From: Dysgonomonas mossii
GTDB lineage: Bacteria > Bacteroidota > Bacteroidia > Bacteroidales > Dysgonomonadaceae
Assembly: GCF_004569505.1 (NCBI RefSeq)
Contig: NZ_SPPK01000002.1
Span: 744,001 to 808,000, forward strand
Direction: 5' to 3'
Length of the DNA stretch: 64,000 nucleotides
Shown here: one piece after another, positions 17,176 to 27,834 of the stretch
Layout of the letters: each line of letters starts with the position of its first letter
How positions within the stretch are numbered: position 1 is the stretch's first letter
The notes under the pieces: generated by a model
The model's input: the letters and a program-made list of their open reading frames with translations, nothing else
The model's database searches: none
What the model was told of the DNA's origin: nothing
Program-made: the position numbers and the translations under genes

Positions 17176-19794
17176 ATGATGACTTCTAAAGAAATTCGTG
17201 AATCGTTTAAATCCTTCTTTGCATCTAAAGAGCACAAAATTGTACCATCGGCACCGATGGTGATCAAGGGTGACCCTACACTGATGTTTACTAATGCGGG
17301 TATGAACCAGTTTAAAGATGTTATTCTGGGTAATGCGCCAATCAAGTATGCACGTGTAGCCGATTCTCAAAAATGCCTTCGAGTAAGTGGGAAGCATAAC
17401 GATTTGGAAGAGGTAGGGCACGATACTTACCATCACACGATGTTCGAAATGCTTGGAAACTGGTCTTTTGGAGACTATTTCAAAAAAGAGGCAATCGAAT
17501 GGGCGTGGGAATATCTGACAGAAGTTTTGGCATTAGATAAAAACCGTCTCTATGTTACTGTTTTCGAAGGCAGCCCTTCCGAAGGCTTGTCTCGTGACGA
17601 TGAAGCAGCAGCCTATTGGGAAAAGTATTTACCGGTAGACCGGATTATCAATGGCAACAAGAAAGATAACTTTTGGGAAATGGGTGATACCGGTCCTTGT
17701 GGTCCCTGCTCCGAAATACATATAGATTTACGTTCGGATGAAGAACGTGCGAAAGTTGACGGGCTGACTTTGGTGAATCAGAGTGATCCTCAGGTTGTAG
17801 AAATCTGGAACCTCGTGTTTATGCAATACAACCGTAAAGCCGACAAGTCGCTTGATCCGCTTCCTGCTAAAGTGATTGATACAGGGATGGGATTCGAACG
17901 TTTGTGTATGGCTGTTCAAGGTAAGACATCGAACTATGATACAGATGTATTCCAGACTATAATAAAGGCTCTTGGCGCGTTGGCTAACACTACATACGGT
18001 GACGATACGAAGAAAGACATTGCAATGCGTGTGATAGCTGATCATGTGCGTACTATCGCATTTTCCATAACAGACGGGCAGTTGCCATCGAATGCCAAAG
18101 CGGGATATGTGATTCGTCGTATTCTTCGCCGTGCCGTTCGTTATGGATATACGTTCCTTGATCAGCACAAGTCGTTTATGTATAAGCTGCTACCTGCATT
18201 GATAGAAACAATGGGAGATGCTTATCCTGAGCTTATCCAACAGCAGACGCTGATTGAAAAAGTAATGAAGGAAGAAGAAGAGTCTTTCTTGCGTACATTA
18301 GAGACTGGTATAAAACTACTCGACAAGCAAATAGCTGATACAAAAGCAAAAGGATTGACAGTACTAAGCGGTATTGAAGCCTTTACCTTATATGATACAT
18401 ACGGATTTCCTCTCGACCTTACAGAGCTGATTCTGAAAGAGAATGACATGTCTGTAGATGAAGCCGGCTTTAAGGCAGAGATGCAAAAACAAAAAGACCG
18501 TGCCCGCAATGCCGCAGCAGTAGAAACAGAAGACTGGGTGACATTGAAAGACGGTGATCCAGAGTTTGTAGGTTATGACTTCACTGAATGTGAAACCGAA
18601 ATATTACGTTACCGTAAGGTAAAACAAAAGAATAGCGAGTTTTATCAGATTGTACTGAGTCGCACTCCATTCTATGCTGAAATGGGAGGACAGGTAGGTG
18701 ATAGTGGTTGGTTGGCAACCGATGACGAAACAATCGAAATATCGGATACTAAGCGTGAAAATAATCTGGCAGTACATTTGTCTAATAAGCTTCCTCAAGA
18801 TCTGACAGCTACATTTATAGCCCGTATCAATCTGAAGAACCGTACAGCAACAGAGTGCAACCATACTGCAACGCACTTGTTGCACGAAGGACTGCGTGAA
18901 ATACTGGGTAGTCACGTAGAACAAAAGGGGTCGTATGTATCTCCATCTGTTCTTCGCTTCGACTTCTCTCATTTCCAAAAGTTGACAGACAAGGAGATTC
19001 GTGAAGTAGAACGTTATGTGACAGGTAAGATCAGAGAGAACATCATTCGTGAGGAAATGCGTCATGTACCTATTGCCGAAGCGAAAGAAATGGGTGCGAT
19101 GGCTCTATTTGGCGAAAAGTATGGTGAAGATGTACGTGTAATACGCTTTGGCGATTCAGTAGAACTTTGTGGAGGTACTCATATATCTTCTACAGGACGT
19201 ATCGGTTCGTTCCGTATTATCAACGAGAGTTCGATTGCTGCCGGTATCCGCCGTATAGAAGCAATTACGGCTGAGGCTTGCGAAGACTACTTTTATGCTC
19301 AACAAGATATATTGACAGAGGTGAAATCCCTGTTTAACAATACTCCAAATCTGACTCAGGCTCTTCGTAAATTCTTTGAGGAAAATGCCGAAATGAAGAA
19401 GACCGTTGAAGAGTATGTAAAGGAAAAGACAGTTCAGATTAAAGATGCTCTGATAAAGAAAAAGCAGGTTATAAATGGTATTGATTTCTATGTATTGAAT
19501 GGCCCATTTCCGGGTGAAGTTGTAAAGGATATCGCTTTCCAGATAAAAGGTCAATTCGCAGAAAATACAGCTTTTGTAGGAGCTACCGAATACGAAGGAA
19601 AACCATTACTTACTGTGATGCTAAGCGACGACCTAGTAAAGGATCACGGATTGAATGCATCCCAACTGGTGCGTGATGCCGCTAAGCATATTCAAGGTGG
19701 AGGTGGAGGTCAACCTCACTTTGCTACAGCCGGTGGTAAAAATACCGAAGGTTTGACAAAGGCTTTGAACGATATAATGGAAAAGATAAAATAA
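17176..19794 (+). CDS. alaS: Alanine--tRNA ligase
   Basis: 872-residue cytosolic enzyme charging tRNA-Ala. Domains: class II catalytic core (about 1-260, [15 protein letters not shown] and GMGFERL), tRNA-recognition region (about 260-460), editing domain (about 560-720, with [11 protein letters not shown] and the zinc-site [10 protein letters not shown] near residue 665), and C-Ala domain (about 730-872, with [14 protein letters not shown]). Full length and intact. The first of two adjacent ATG codons was chosen because relatives start M-x-T-x-K-E-I. The leader carries the AT-rich repeats described separately. A terminator follows at 19819. Confidence 0.98.
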   Translation: MMTSKEIRESFKSFFASKEHKIVPSAPMVIKGDPTLMFTNAGMNQFKDVILGNAPIKYARVADSQKCLRVSGKHNDLEEVGHDTYHHTMFEMLGNWSFGDYFKKEAIEWAWEYLTEVLALDKNRLYVTVFEGSPSEGLSRDDEAAAYWEKYLPVDRIINGNKKDNFWEMGDTGPCGPCSEIHIDLRSDEERAKVDGLTLVNQSDPQVVEIWNLVFMQYNRKADKSLDPLPAKVIDTGMGFERLCMAVQGKTSNYDTDVFQTIIKALGALANTTYGDDTKKDIAMRVIADHVRTIAFSITDGQLPSNAKAGYVIRRILRRAVRYGYTFLDQHKSFMYKLLPALIETMGDAYPELIQQQTLIEKVMKEEEESFLRTLETGIKLLDKQIADTKAKGLTVLSGIEAFTLYDTYGFPLDLTELILKENDMSVDEAGFKAEMQKQKDRARNAAAVETEDWVTLKDGDPEFVGYDFTECETEILRYRKVKQKNSEFYQIVLSRTPFYAEMGGQVGDSGWLATDDETIEISDTKRENNLAVHLSNKLPQDLTATFIARINLKNRTATECNHTATHLLHEGLREILGSHVEQKGSYVSPSVLRFDFSHFQKLTDKEIREVERYVTGKIRENIIREEMRHVPIAEAKEMGAMALFGEKYGEDVRVIRFGDSVELCGGTHISSTGRIGSFRIINESSIAAGIRRIEAITAEACEDYFYAQQDILTEVKSLFNNTPNLTQALRKFFEENAEMKKTVEEYVKEKTVQIKDALIKKKQVINGIDFYVLNGPFPGEVVKDIAFQIKGQFAENTAFVGATEYEGKPLLTVMLSDDLVKDHGLNASQLVRDAAKHIQGGGGGQPHFATAGGKNTEGLTKALNDIMEKIK

Positions 19795-19818
19795 GGAAAT
19801 ATCCTTTATTCTAATATA

Positions 19819-19852
19819 GAAAGAGCCGAAAGTTAAATTTTGGCTCTTTTTG
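19819..19852 (+). terminator. Rho-independent terminator after alaS
   Basis: AAAGAGCC (19820-19827) pairs with GGCTCTTT (19842-19849); the 14-base loop can pair further inside (AAA with TTT). A run of T follows. Confidence 0.85.
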
Positions 19853-19902
19853 TTTCTATTTATCCAAAATCTTATATCTTCGTGGAAATCCTAATACCAT
19901 AA

Positions 19903-19983
19903 ATGAATATGAGAAAAGCAATGTTAATTGTATCTGCTGCACTTTTTCTTGTGCTGGTACTGGTTTATATATGTACACGTTAA
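19903..19983 (+). CDS. Possible 26-residue single-pass membrane peptide
   Basis: Starts MNMRKAML and continues as a near-continuous hydrophobic helix (about residues 7-22) before ending in YICTR. This is a positive-inside single membrane segment. A TATCTTCG at 19875 resembles a Bacteroidetes -7 box, giving a leader of about 20-30 bases after the alaS terminator. The ribosome site is weak. Short hydrophobic frames can arise by chance in AT-rich DNA, so this is tentative. Confidence 0.3.
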   Translation: MNMRKAMLIVSAALFLVLVLVYICTR

Positions 19984-20210
19984 GTTTGTGTAGCTGAAAG
20001 CTTATTTTTTAGCTCTTGGTACCCATTCTTTTGCGGCTTGACTATATCTGTATTCATATATAGATAGTATATATACTTTTGGGTATAATGAAAAAGATTA
20101 AATCCGGATATTGATAATTGAAGACTTGCACAAAAGCGATGATAGGATATAAAACAATAAAATGCTTATTTTTGTGTTTTATATATGATTAATCAGCTGT
20201 TGGTTTATAC
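19984..20210. other. Intergenic upstream of the PorW-like gene
   Basis: Contains AGCT inverted repeats near 19992-20023 that could form a weak hairpin, and TATTTTTG at 20167-20174 that fits a -7 box for the next gene. Nothing else was seen. Confidence 0.35.
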
Positions 20211-23200
20211 GTGTCACAAAATAATCTAGTACGTACACTATACATAGGATTTGGTGTATTGTTTATCCTCCTTATCACATCGTCATGTTCTAATAAGAAG
20301 AACACCGCCTTGACACGTTTTTACCATTCGGTGAATACACGCTATAATATACATTACAATGCTGATATAGCTTACAAAGAAGCGCTCGAAGCAAAAGAGA
20401 GGGGGAGGGAAGACAATCTTTCGCAATTGGTCTATATTTTCCCGAAAAGTACGGACTCGCTTGGTGCATCATCGGGGAATTTTACAACCACTATAGACAA
20501 AACAACCAAAGCGATCAAGCTGCATTCGATAACTGCAAAACCCAAACGTGATCCCGATAGGCGAAACGATGCCGAATATCAGGCGTGGATTCGTCAAAAA
20601 GAATATACTCCGTTTATGGATCAGGTATGGTTGTTGCTGGCGAAAGCTGAATTTCAGGATGGAAACTATTTACAAGCTGTCAGTACGTTTCTGTATATAA
20701 CAAAGATATACAGTACCAATCCCGAGATTGTTGCTGAGTGTCAGTTGTGGATAGCCCGTGCATATATCGAAATGGGATGGATGTATGAAGCCGGAGATAT
20801 CTTACATAAGATAGAGATAGCAGGAGGAGTTTCCGAAAAACATAAAGGTTTTTATGCATTGGTGAAAGCCAACTATCTGGTTTATAATAATGAGTATGAT
20901 GCTGCCATACCTCAATTGGAGATAGCCATAAAGAGCGAAAAGAATAAGCATCAAAAGACCCGCATGAAATATCTTTTGGGGCAGCTTTATGCTCAGCTGG
21001 GAGACAAAGCCAAAGCAGATAAGGCTTTTGCGTCTGTTAAGGGTATGAGTACACCTTATAAGTATACATTCAATGCACAACTCAGACAAATAGAGCTGGA
21101 CGACTCTCCGGCAAAGACAAAGGCATTATCCATACTGTCGGGCATGTCTAAGAAATCACGTAACAAAGAATATCTCGATCAGATATATACTACTTTGGGA
21201 GACATATATCTTCAGAAAACAGATACCTTGAAGGCTGTTGAAAGCTATAAAAAAGGAGCGAAAGAGAGTACCCGTAATGGATACGACAAAGCAATGGCTC
21301 AGATAAAACTCGGAGACCTATATTTTCTTAAGCGCAAATTTGTCTTGGCTCAACCTTGTTACTCAGAAGCTTTGCCTCAATTGAATAAATCTCATCACGA
21401 TTATCCAAAAGTAGCTTTAAGGTCGAGTGTACTAGATGAACTGGTTGTACATGTTAAAGTAGTAGAAGAACAAGATAGTTTGCAATATATAGCTCAACTT
21501 CCTGAAGAGGAACGTCTTCACATTATTAAAGATAAGATAGAGCAGCTGAAAAAAGAAGAAGCAAAGAGACAAAAAGAAGAGGATACCCAAAGGCGGATCG
21601 AAGAACGGCAGGAGCGCATATCGTCTTGGGATGATATAAATGAACAACTGTTTGACCAATCTAACAAGACTCCGGTAGCCCCTCCTGTTATTACACAGCA
21701 AGGTGCAGCTACATTCTATTTCTATAACGAACAAGCAGTAAATCAGGGTAAGATAGCATTTCAACAACAATGGGGAAATCGTAAGCTGGAAGATGATTGG
21801 CGCAGACGTAATAAGCGATCTACAGGAATCTTTGATGAGGTAGATGCCGCGCAAGAACCCGATTCTCTGAATACAGAAGCGCATCGGATAAAGGAGCTTC
21901 AAGCTCAGAATGAAGAACTCAACAAACCAAAGAATGCCGTTGATGATGAATATTCCGTTGATTATTATTTGCAACAATTACCTCTGACTCCCGAAGCTAT
22001 TAAAGAATCGAATGTCCTTATCGAGGATGCCTTGTATAAGATGGGGCTGATATATAAAGATAAGTTGCAAGATATGGATTTGGCTATCGATGCCTTTAAT
22101 ACAAATATACACCGTTTCCCTAATACGCCTAACCTGGAAGAAATTTACTATCAACTGTTCCTTATTTATATGCGTTTAGGAGATAATAATATGATGGCTA
22201 TATACCGATCTAAACTGATGAATGAGTTTGTATCGGGTAAGTACGCCGGGCCTGTTTCTCAACCCGACTATGAATGGAATTTCCGAAACATGGCTAGCTT
22301 GCAGGATTCTCTCTACAACGAAGCTTATAAAGCATATCAACACGCAGATGTGGAAACTGTAAGACGCAATTATACAGCAATGAATAGCAAGTATCCGTTT
22401 ACTGACCTGATGCCTAATTTTACTTTACTGAATGCATTGACTTATGCTCAAGAACGTGATGCGGGCAACCTGGAAGCGAACTTGACGGATTTAGTGAAGA
22501 AGTATCCGAAGTCTGATATTACTCCTTTGGCAGGCGAAATACTCGAACGTCTGAAAAGCGGGAAAATATTACTCTCGGATGGTTCTCCCGTCACCGGATT
22601 CGACTGGAGTAAGGCGTATCAGGGTGCTGATTCTTTGCTTGCTTCTAAGGGTAAAATATTGCAATACTCCGACACGTTGGATGTGCCTTATGTGTTGATG
22701 CTGATGTTTAAACCAAAGACGATAGACCGAAACGAATTACTGTATCAGGTGGCCGACTATAACTTTACCAATTATGTTATTCAGACATTCGACCTGAGCT
22801 TCGATACAGATCCGCCGTATGAGGTATTGCAGATAAAAGGATTTAATTCTTTTGCTGCAATAAAATCATATCTCTCAAAAGCATATAGCAAAGAAGGGCT
22901 CATACAGCATCTCGACACGGCAATTCTTGTAGTGCCGATATCAACAGATAATTATATCAATGTGCTTCCTCGTCTTGGCTTAGAGCAATATATGGCATAC
23001 TTTAGAGAGCATTATGCAGAACAATTCCCTCAGTTGATAGCTTCATGGAGTGGTGATAAGTATATGGAATCTACCCAGCCTGTAGAAATAGCAGAAGCTG
23101 TTGAGGTTAAAGAGGAGAGTAAAGTTAAAGAGCTTGAAGAACTGGTAAAAGAACCTGTAATTATACCACAAAGACCTGTCGTGCCTGAAAAGCCTGTACA

Positions 23201-23813
23201 AAAACAACCTGAAACGAAAGTAAATGGTAAACAGATAACAGGGGATGACTTGTTGTCGAAAGATCAATTACAAAAAGCCGGAGAAATAAATAACGTTATA
23301 GATGATATATCTAATGTTGTCAGCAATCCTGTTGATGGTATTAAGAGTTTATTTGACCGATACAAGAATAGGGAAAAACTGACAAAAGAAGAAAAGCAAG
23401 CGCTCAAGGAAGAAGATAAGTTGCGTAAAGAACACGAAAAACAACAAAAAGCAATAGAAAAAATCCGCTTAGATTCTATCAACAAAGTAGAGAAAGCCCG
23501 AACAGACTCGATAGCGAGTGTAGAAAAAGCACTCGAAGATTCCATTAAGTCTGCGAATAAGCAAGCTGAGGAACAAAAACGAATGGAAGAGAAGCAAAAA
23601 GAAGATGCAGCCAAAGCTGCCGTGAAGGCTCGTGAAGATGCCCGTAAACAGAAAGAGGCAGACCGTAAGCAAAAGGAACGTGAACAGAAAGAACGCTTGC
23701 GTCAGCGCGAAAAAGAACGGAAGGAAAAAGAGAAGGTTAAAGAACAGGAACGCAAACAAAAAGAGCGCGAAGCGGAAGAAAGAAGAAAGCAGCGTTTGAA
23801 AGAAAAAAGATGA
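20211..23813 (+). CDS. PorW/SprE-like TPR lipoprotein
   Basis: 1200 residues, GTG start (an in-frame stop lies 19 bases upstream and no ATG intervenes). A lipoprotein signal (about 1-26, ending ITSSC) is followed by a region typical of the PorW/SprE family (LTRFYHSVNTRYNIHYNADIA). TPR-like helices cover about 110-440 and 600-760. PorW/SprE proteins support type IX secretion or gliding in Bacteroidetes, but related lipoproteins occur in species without that system and no other T9SS gene is here. From about 1035 to the end the sequence is an extreme lysine/glutamate/arginine coiled coil, a long add-on. The DUF349 gene follows. Confidence 0.6.
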   Translation: MSQNNLVRTLYIGFGVLFILLITSSCSNKKNTALTRFYHSVNTRYNIHYNADIAYKEALEAKERGREDNLSQLVYIFPKSTDSLGASSGNFTTTIDKTTKAIKLHSITAKPKRDPDRRNDAEYQAWIRQKEYTPFMDQVWLLLAKAEFQDGNYLQAVSTFLYITKIYSTNPEIVAECQLWIARAYIEMGWMYEAGDILHKIEIAGGVSEKHKGFYALVKANYLVYNNEYDAAIPQLEIAIKSEKNKHQKTRMKYLLGQLYAQLGDKAKADKAFASVKGMSTPYKYTFNAQLRQIELDDSPAKTKALSILSGMSKKSRNKEYLDQIYTTLGDIYLQKTDTLKAVESYKKGAKESTRNGYDKAMAQIKLGDLYFLKRKFVLAQPCYSEALPQLNKSHHDYPKVALRSSVLDELVVHVKVVEEQDSLQYIAQLPEEERLHIIKDKIEQLKKEEAKRQKEEDTQRRIEERQERISSWDDINEQLFDQSNKTPVAPPVITQQGAATFYFYNEQAVNQGKIAFQQQWGNRKLEDDWRRRNKRSTGIFDEVDAAQEPDSLNTEAHRIKELQAQNEELNKPKNAVDDEYSVDYYLQQLPLTPEAIKESNVLIEDALYKMGLIYKDKLQDMDLAIDAFNTNIHRFPNTPNLEEIYYQLFLIYMRLGDNNMMAIYRSKLMNEFVSGKYAGPVSQPDYEWNFRNMASLQDSLYNEAYKAYQHADVETVRRNYTAMNSKYPFTDLMPNFTLLNALTYAQERDAGNLEANLTDLVKKYPKSDITPLAGEILERLKSGKILLSDGSPVTGFDWSKAYQGADSLLASKGKILQYSDTLDVPYVLMLMFKPKTIDRNELLYQVADYNFTNYVIQTFDLSFDTDPPYEVLQIKGFNSFAAIKSYLSKAYSKEGLIQHLDTAILVVPISTDNYINVLPRLGLEQYMAYFREHYAEQFPQLIASWSGDKYMESTQPVEIAEAVEVKEESKVKELEELVKEPVIIPQRPVVPEKPVQKQPETKVNGKQITGDDLLSKDQLQKAGEINNVIDDISNVVSNPVDGIKSLFDRYKNREKLTKEEKQALKEEDKLRKEHEKQQKAIEKIRLDSINKVEKARTDSIASVEKALEDSIKSANKQAEEQKRMEEKQKEDAAKAAVKAREDARKQKEADRKQKEREQKERLRQREKERKEKEKVKEQERKQKEREAEERRKQRLKEKR

Positions 23814-23938
23814 AAAATGACCTTTTGGCATCAAAAACTAAAAAAGGTGTGCTCTGATAGTTGAAATAACAAAAAAAAATCATTAATTTGCCTTATGAAT
23901 TACTAGAGGCTATGCCTTTCATCCTAAAAACTAACTAT

Positions 23939-25786
23939 ATGAACGAGAACCTAAATCCTGAATTGCCAGAAAATAATCTACCAGAGGAAGTTACAAACCA
24001 ATCTGTTGAAGAGGAAGCGAAAGAGCAATCGGAAACATCTACAGAGACTTCGGTGGCAAAGCAAGTATCTTTGACCAAAGATGAGATAATTGAAAAATTA
24101 AAAAACTTGACCGCACAAACTGAAATTCCTTCGAGAGCTGAAGTAGAGTCGCTTAAGCAAGCTTTTTATAAGTTGCGTTCTGCTGCTATAGAAGAGCAAA
24201 AGGCCGAATTTATTGAAGCCGGAAACGATGCCGAAGCATTTGTTCCTGCACCTGATCCGAGTGAGGATGTGCTGAAAACTTTCTTGAGTGAATTAAAAGA
24301 AAAACGTGCAAGCCAGGCAGCAGCCGAAGAAAATCTTAAAGAAGAAAATTATAATAAAAAACTTCAGATAATAGAGTCAATTAAGAACTTGACCGAAAGT
24401 TCTGATGACTTCAATAAGCTGTATAAAGAGTTTAAAGACTTACAGCAGGGATGGAATGATGTAACCTCGGTTCCTCAGTCGAAAGAGAAAGAATTGTGGA
24501 AATCTTATCAAATATATACAGAGAAGTTTTATGATCTGATAAAGATCAACAATGAATTTCGTGATTATGATTTCAAGAAGAATCTTGAACTCAAAAATGC
24601 GATTTGCGAGTCGGTAGAAAAACTGATAGATGATACTGATTCGGTTTCAGCTTTTCATCAGTTACAGAATTTCCATCAGCAATGGCGCGAGATAGGTCCT
24701 GTTGCCAGAGAACTGAGAGAAGAAATTTGGACTCGATTTAAGAATGCTTCTACAGCTATAAATAAAAAATATCAGACTCATTTCGAGTCACTCAAAGGTA
24801 GGGAAGAAGAAAATCTGGTTGAAAAGACTGCAATTTGTGAAGCCTTGAAAAACATAGATTATTCTACTTTGACTTCTTTCAAAGAATGGGATGAAAAGAG
24901 CAAGGAAGTGATAGAGCTTCAAGCTAAGTGGAAGACAATCGGTTTTGTTCCTAAAAAAGTAAATAATCAGATATTTGAAGAGTTCCGTTCGTTGTGCGAT
25001 GCATTCTTCGAAAAGAAGAGTGAATTCTTTAAGGGCGTGAGAGGCGAAATGGACGAAAATCTGGACAAGAAACGTGCATTGACAGAACAAGCAAAAGCCC
25101 TAAAAGATAGTACAGACTGGAAGTCTACAACAGATAAGTTGATTGCTATACAGAAAGAGTGGAAGACTATAGGGCCTGTGCCTCGCAAATATTCGGATGC
25201 TATATGGAAAGAATTTGTAACGGCTTGCGATTATTTCTTCGAACAAAAGAAGAAGAATGAGTCTTCTCAGAAGAGCGAAGAATTGGACAACCTGGCTGCT
25301 AAAAAAGAAATAATAGAGAAGATCAAAAATGTTGATCAGTCTTTGGATTCATCTGAACTTATCGCTAAGGTGCGTGAGTTAGCAGACGAATGGCATAAGA
25401 TCGGTTTTGTTCCATTCAAAGAAAAGGATAAAATTTATAAAGAATTCCATCAGGCTGTTGATGCTCATTATGATCGTCTTAAAGTAGATAAGACAGAACG
25501 TCGCTTCGAATCCTTCAAGTCGAATATAAAAGACATCTCAAAACAGGATAATCCTAAGAGAGCTTTATACAGAGAGCGTGATCATTTGATGCATCAGTAC
25601 AATAAAGTAAAATCAGATCTTCAGACTTATGAAAACAACATGAACTTCCTGTCTATTTCGTCTAAAGGGGCTAGTGGACTGTTGAAGGACGTAAATAATA
25701 AGATTGAAAAGCTGAAAGAAGAAATGGAGTTGCTTGTTAAGAAAATAGAGGCTCTTGATGAGAACCTGAATGAATTGGAAAAGTAG
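23939..25786 (+). CDS. DUF349-repeat protein
   Basis: 615 residues from the ATG at 23939 (MNENLNPELPENN). An upstream in-frame TTG at 23888 is rejected because it sits in a likely promoter (TTAATTTG, about 23883-23890). An acidic N-terminal 70 residues precede at least five copies of the DUF349 helical repeat (about 150-570), each with a W..IG.VP or W..IGFV signature (WREIGPVARELREEIW, WKTIGFVPKKV, WKTIGPVPRKYSDAIW, WHKIGFVPFKEKDKIY). A coiled coil ends the protein. No signal peptide: cytosolic. DUF349 proteins are common in Bacteroidetes with no settled function. A terminator follows. Confidence 0.9.
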   Translation: MNENLNPELPENNLPEEVTNQSVEEEAKEQSETSTETSVAKQVSLTKDEIIEKLKNLTAQTEIPSRAEVESLKQAFYKLRSAAIEEQKAEFIEAGNDAEAFVPAPDPSEDVLKTFLSELKEKRASQAAAEENLKEENYNKKLQIIESIKNLTESSDDFNKLYKEFKDLQQGWNDVTSVPQSKEKELWKSYQIYTEKFYDLIKINNEFRDYDFKKNLELKNAICESVEKLIDDTDSVSAFHQLQNFHQQWREIGPVARELREEIWTRFKNASTAINKKYQTHFESLKGREEENLVEKTAICEALKNIDYSTLTSFKEWDEKSKEVIELQAKWKTIGFVPKKVNNQIFEEFRSLCDAFFEKKSEFFKGVRGEMDENLDKKRALTEQAKALKDSTDWKSTTDKLIAIQKEWKTIGPVPRKYSDAIWKEFVTACDYFFEQKKKNESSQKSEELDNLAAKKEIIEKIKNVDQSLDSSELIAKVRELADEWHKIGFVPFKEKDKIYKEFHQAVDAHYDRLKVDKTERRFESFKSNIKDISKQDNPKRALYRERDHLMHQYNKVKSDLQTYENNMNFLSISSKGASGLLKDVNNKIEKLKEEMELLVKKIEALDENLNELEK

Positions 25787-25811
25787 AATTTATTGAAAAT
25801 ACATAGAGAAG

Positions 25812-25843
25812 AAAGGTTGTCTAATATGGACAACCTTTTTTTG
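25812..25843 (+). terminator. Rho-independent terminator after the DUF349 gene
   Basis: Perfect 10-bp stem (25812-25821 with 25829-25838), 7-base loop, then a run of T. It could also serve the convergent hydrolase gene, since A residues flank the left arm. Confidence 0.9.
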
Positions 25844-25860
25844 TTTTGATACAGTTTCTG

Positions 25861-26820
25861 TTATTTATTTTTTATATAATACTTTCTGTTTTTAATCCAA
25901 TGAATAGCGATGAGAACAGGCTCGCCGGAGTCCGAGAATGTAAGATTATGTCCCAATGTTGAGAATAGGCAGTACTCGTAAGGTTTGCCTTCAACCTTAA
26001 GCGTATTTAGACGTTCTATTGATAATCTTGCCGGGATTTGTATATCCTTCTCGCCAAAAAGCCAAAGCCCAGGAGTTGAAAGTTTGTTTAGTGTTTCGTA
26101 AGAGTCTGTGTCGATAAACTTGTAAGATTCTATTTTATACTGCTCATCAAAGCGACTATTGTGATGCAAACTTTCACGAGCCTCAGCTTCGGTATGGGAA
26201 TTCCAAAAATCAGGGTCACCATTTGTGAAAAACTGAAATCGTAGTTGCTCAAGTGTTGAAATTATAGGACCACTAAACAGCACCATGAAATTGACAGATG
26301 AATTATTGCTTGCAGCAATAGGAATGATCCATCCTGCCTGACTAAAGCCAACTAACCCAATTGGTATGTTCTTGTTTCGCTCATGAAGTGTATTTATGGC
26401 AGCATTTGCATCTTTAGCTAATAGTGTAAGATTGCAGGAGTCAACATTATTCGTGCCCACTTCCGGCCCCATATAAGTCCCACCCGATTCTCCTACTCCT
26501 CGCTTATCGTAGGTTAATACCGAAATTCCATTTTGTGCTAAAAGGGATGCAAATTCATTCATTCTATGCTCCTGCCCCGAACCATGTACTAAAACTACCG
26601 CAGCATCCGAATGTTGAGGTGTGTAAATCGTGCCGGCCAGAGTTATTCCCTCGCTCTCAAATCTGATATTCTCAGTAGTAACTTCCTGCGATTGAGCTTT
26701 TATATGATTTAATGAGGTTAAAAGTAATAGCAGAATGAAGACTCTTCGATTAAGAAATAGTATATTCCTTAATCCTTCAATGTTTTTAAAGTAATTTATT
26801 ATAATATTTTTACTAATCAT
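25861..26820 (-). CDS. Exported alpha/beta hydrolase
   Basis: 319 residues. A hydrophobic segment (about 25-42, ending KAQS) looks like a signal peptide preceded by a long basic tail; the true start could be further in. The alpha/beta-hydrolase fold shows the oxyanion-loop HGSGQEH (about 79-85), the nucleophile elbow GFSQAG with Ser near 160, an acid in GEKDIQIPA near 257 and the catalytic His in LGHNLTF near 298. The family (prolyl-oligopeptidase/dienelactone-hydrolase-like) includes esterases and acyl-peptidases; the substrate is unknown. It is convergent with the DUF349 gene and divergent from the unknown lipoprotein. Confidence 0.88.
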   Translation of the reverse strand: MISKNIIINYFKNIEGLRNILFLNRRVFILLLLLTSLNHIKAQSQEVTTENIRFESEGITLAGTIYTPQHSDAAVVLVHGSGQEHRMNEFASLLAQNGISVLTYDKRGVGESGGTYMGPEVGTNNVDSCNLTLLAKDANAAINTLHERNKNIPIGLVGFSQAGWIIPIAASNNSSVNFMVLFSGPIISTLEQLRFQFFTNGDPDFWNSHTEAEARESLHHNSRFDEQYKIESYKFIDTDSYETLNKLSTPGLWLFGEKDIQIPARLSIERLNTLKVEGKPYEYCLFSTLGHNLTFSDSGEPVLIAIHWIKNRKYYIKNK

Positions 26821-26976
26821 ATCTTGTATATTTTTTTAGTTATCTTTTTATTCTTTATAATGATAGGACACAGCATATATAAAAAAGGTTACAAGTCTTT
26901 CTAGAGTTATGCAATTTAAATTATATTTGTTACAATAATATAGAGTGAATTTGTTGATAAAATATAAGAATGGTAT

Positions 26977-27834
26977 ATGACGTACTTTAAATTACTTATA
27001 GTTTATGCTTTGTCCTTATTTCTATTATATGCATGTATGACTACTAGTAAGTCGTATACAGAAAAAGAAATACTAGAAGAACTTGATTCTACATTTTATG
27101 GAGTCACAGGTAGATATATTACCAATAAGAGTGACTATTCATATATATTTTTTCTTGACTTAGAGCATGGATATTCTAATACTGTAGGAAGTCGCATTCA
27201 TTTATATGCAGATGCGAATAGATGGGCTGTTGTTTTTGAAAAGAGTGCCTATCAGAATAGAGGCGGATATGCTGATATTGAGTTGGACTACGTGGGCAAC
27301 TGTATCGAATACATTAAAGAATCCTCTTATGAGGATAATCGAATATCTAATATGGAGTCTGTCATTCTTATTCCCAGTGACGAATTTGCACGTATTAGTA
27401 AAGTGGGAGGAAAGAACGAATTGTTTGAACTTGTTAGTCTCAAATCTGATAGTGTAAAGGTGAGAGGAGAGATGGTAAAAATAGAACATGATCCTTCCCT
27501 GTATAAAGCTTTAGGAATACAACCTAACGAACTTTCCAGTTCTGATGAATCGATTGGCTTTCCCCAATTGATTCGATACCTTAATGAAGTAAATCCAGAT
27601 TTATTAAGGGCAAGAGAAATCGAAATCAGACGATATATTCCCAAAAATATTCCTAAGATAATGGTTATAGACGAATTCCATTTTTCAAGCTTCTACAACA
27701 AAAGTATTCCTCCAAGTAAGCAAGAACTATATCAATTAATAGCAAAAATTTTGGTCAGTAGAGATTCTGCACTTTGGAAGCCTACACAAAAACCAAATAA
27801 CCATTGGAGTAATTGGGAGTCTGGGTATTTATAA
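26977..27834 (+). CDS. Lipoprotein of unknown function
   Basis: 285 residues. A lipoprotein signal (MTYFKLLIVYALSLFLLYAC, Cys near 20) anchors it in the envelope. I do not recognise the family with certainty. The C-terminal third contains a motif-like stretch, PPSKQELYQLIAKILVSRD followed by KPTQKPNNHWSNW, that looks conserved in style (aromatic and proline-rich end). The middle is mixed alpha/beta with no catalytic signature that I can name. It stands alone; 142 bases separate it from the divergent hydrolase gene. The base composition is AT-rich even for this window, which may point to recent acquisition. Confidence 0.75.
   Translation: MTYFKLLIVYALSLFLLYACMTTSKSYTEKEILEELDSTFYGVTGRYITNKSDYSYIFFLDLEHGYSNTVGSRIHLYADANRWAVVFEKSAYQNRGGYADIELDYVGNCIEYIKESSYEDNRISNMESVILIPSDEFARISKVGGKNELFELVSLKSDSVKVRGEMVKIEHDPSLYKALGIQPNELSSSDESIGFPQLIRYLNEVNPDLLRAREIEIRRYIPKNIPKIMVIDEFHFSSFYNKSIPPSKQELYQLIAKILVSRDSALWKPTQKPNNHWSNWESGYL

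Noticed and set aside
23888..23938. TTG start giving a longer DUF349 protein.
   Set aside because: The TTG sits in a likely promoter; the ATG at 23939 gives a proper start.
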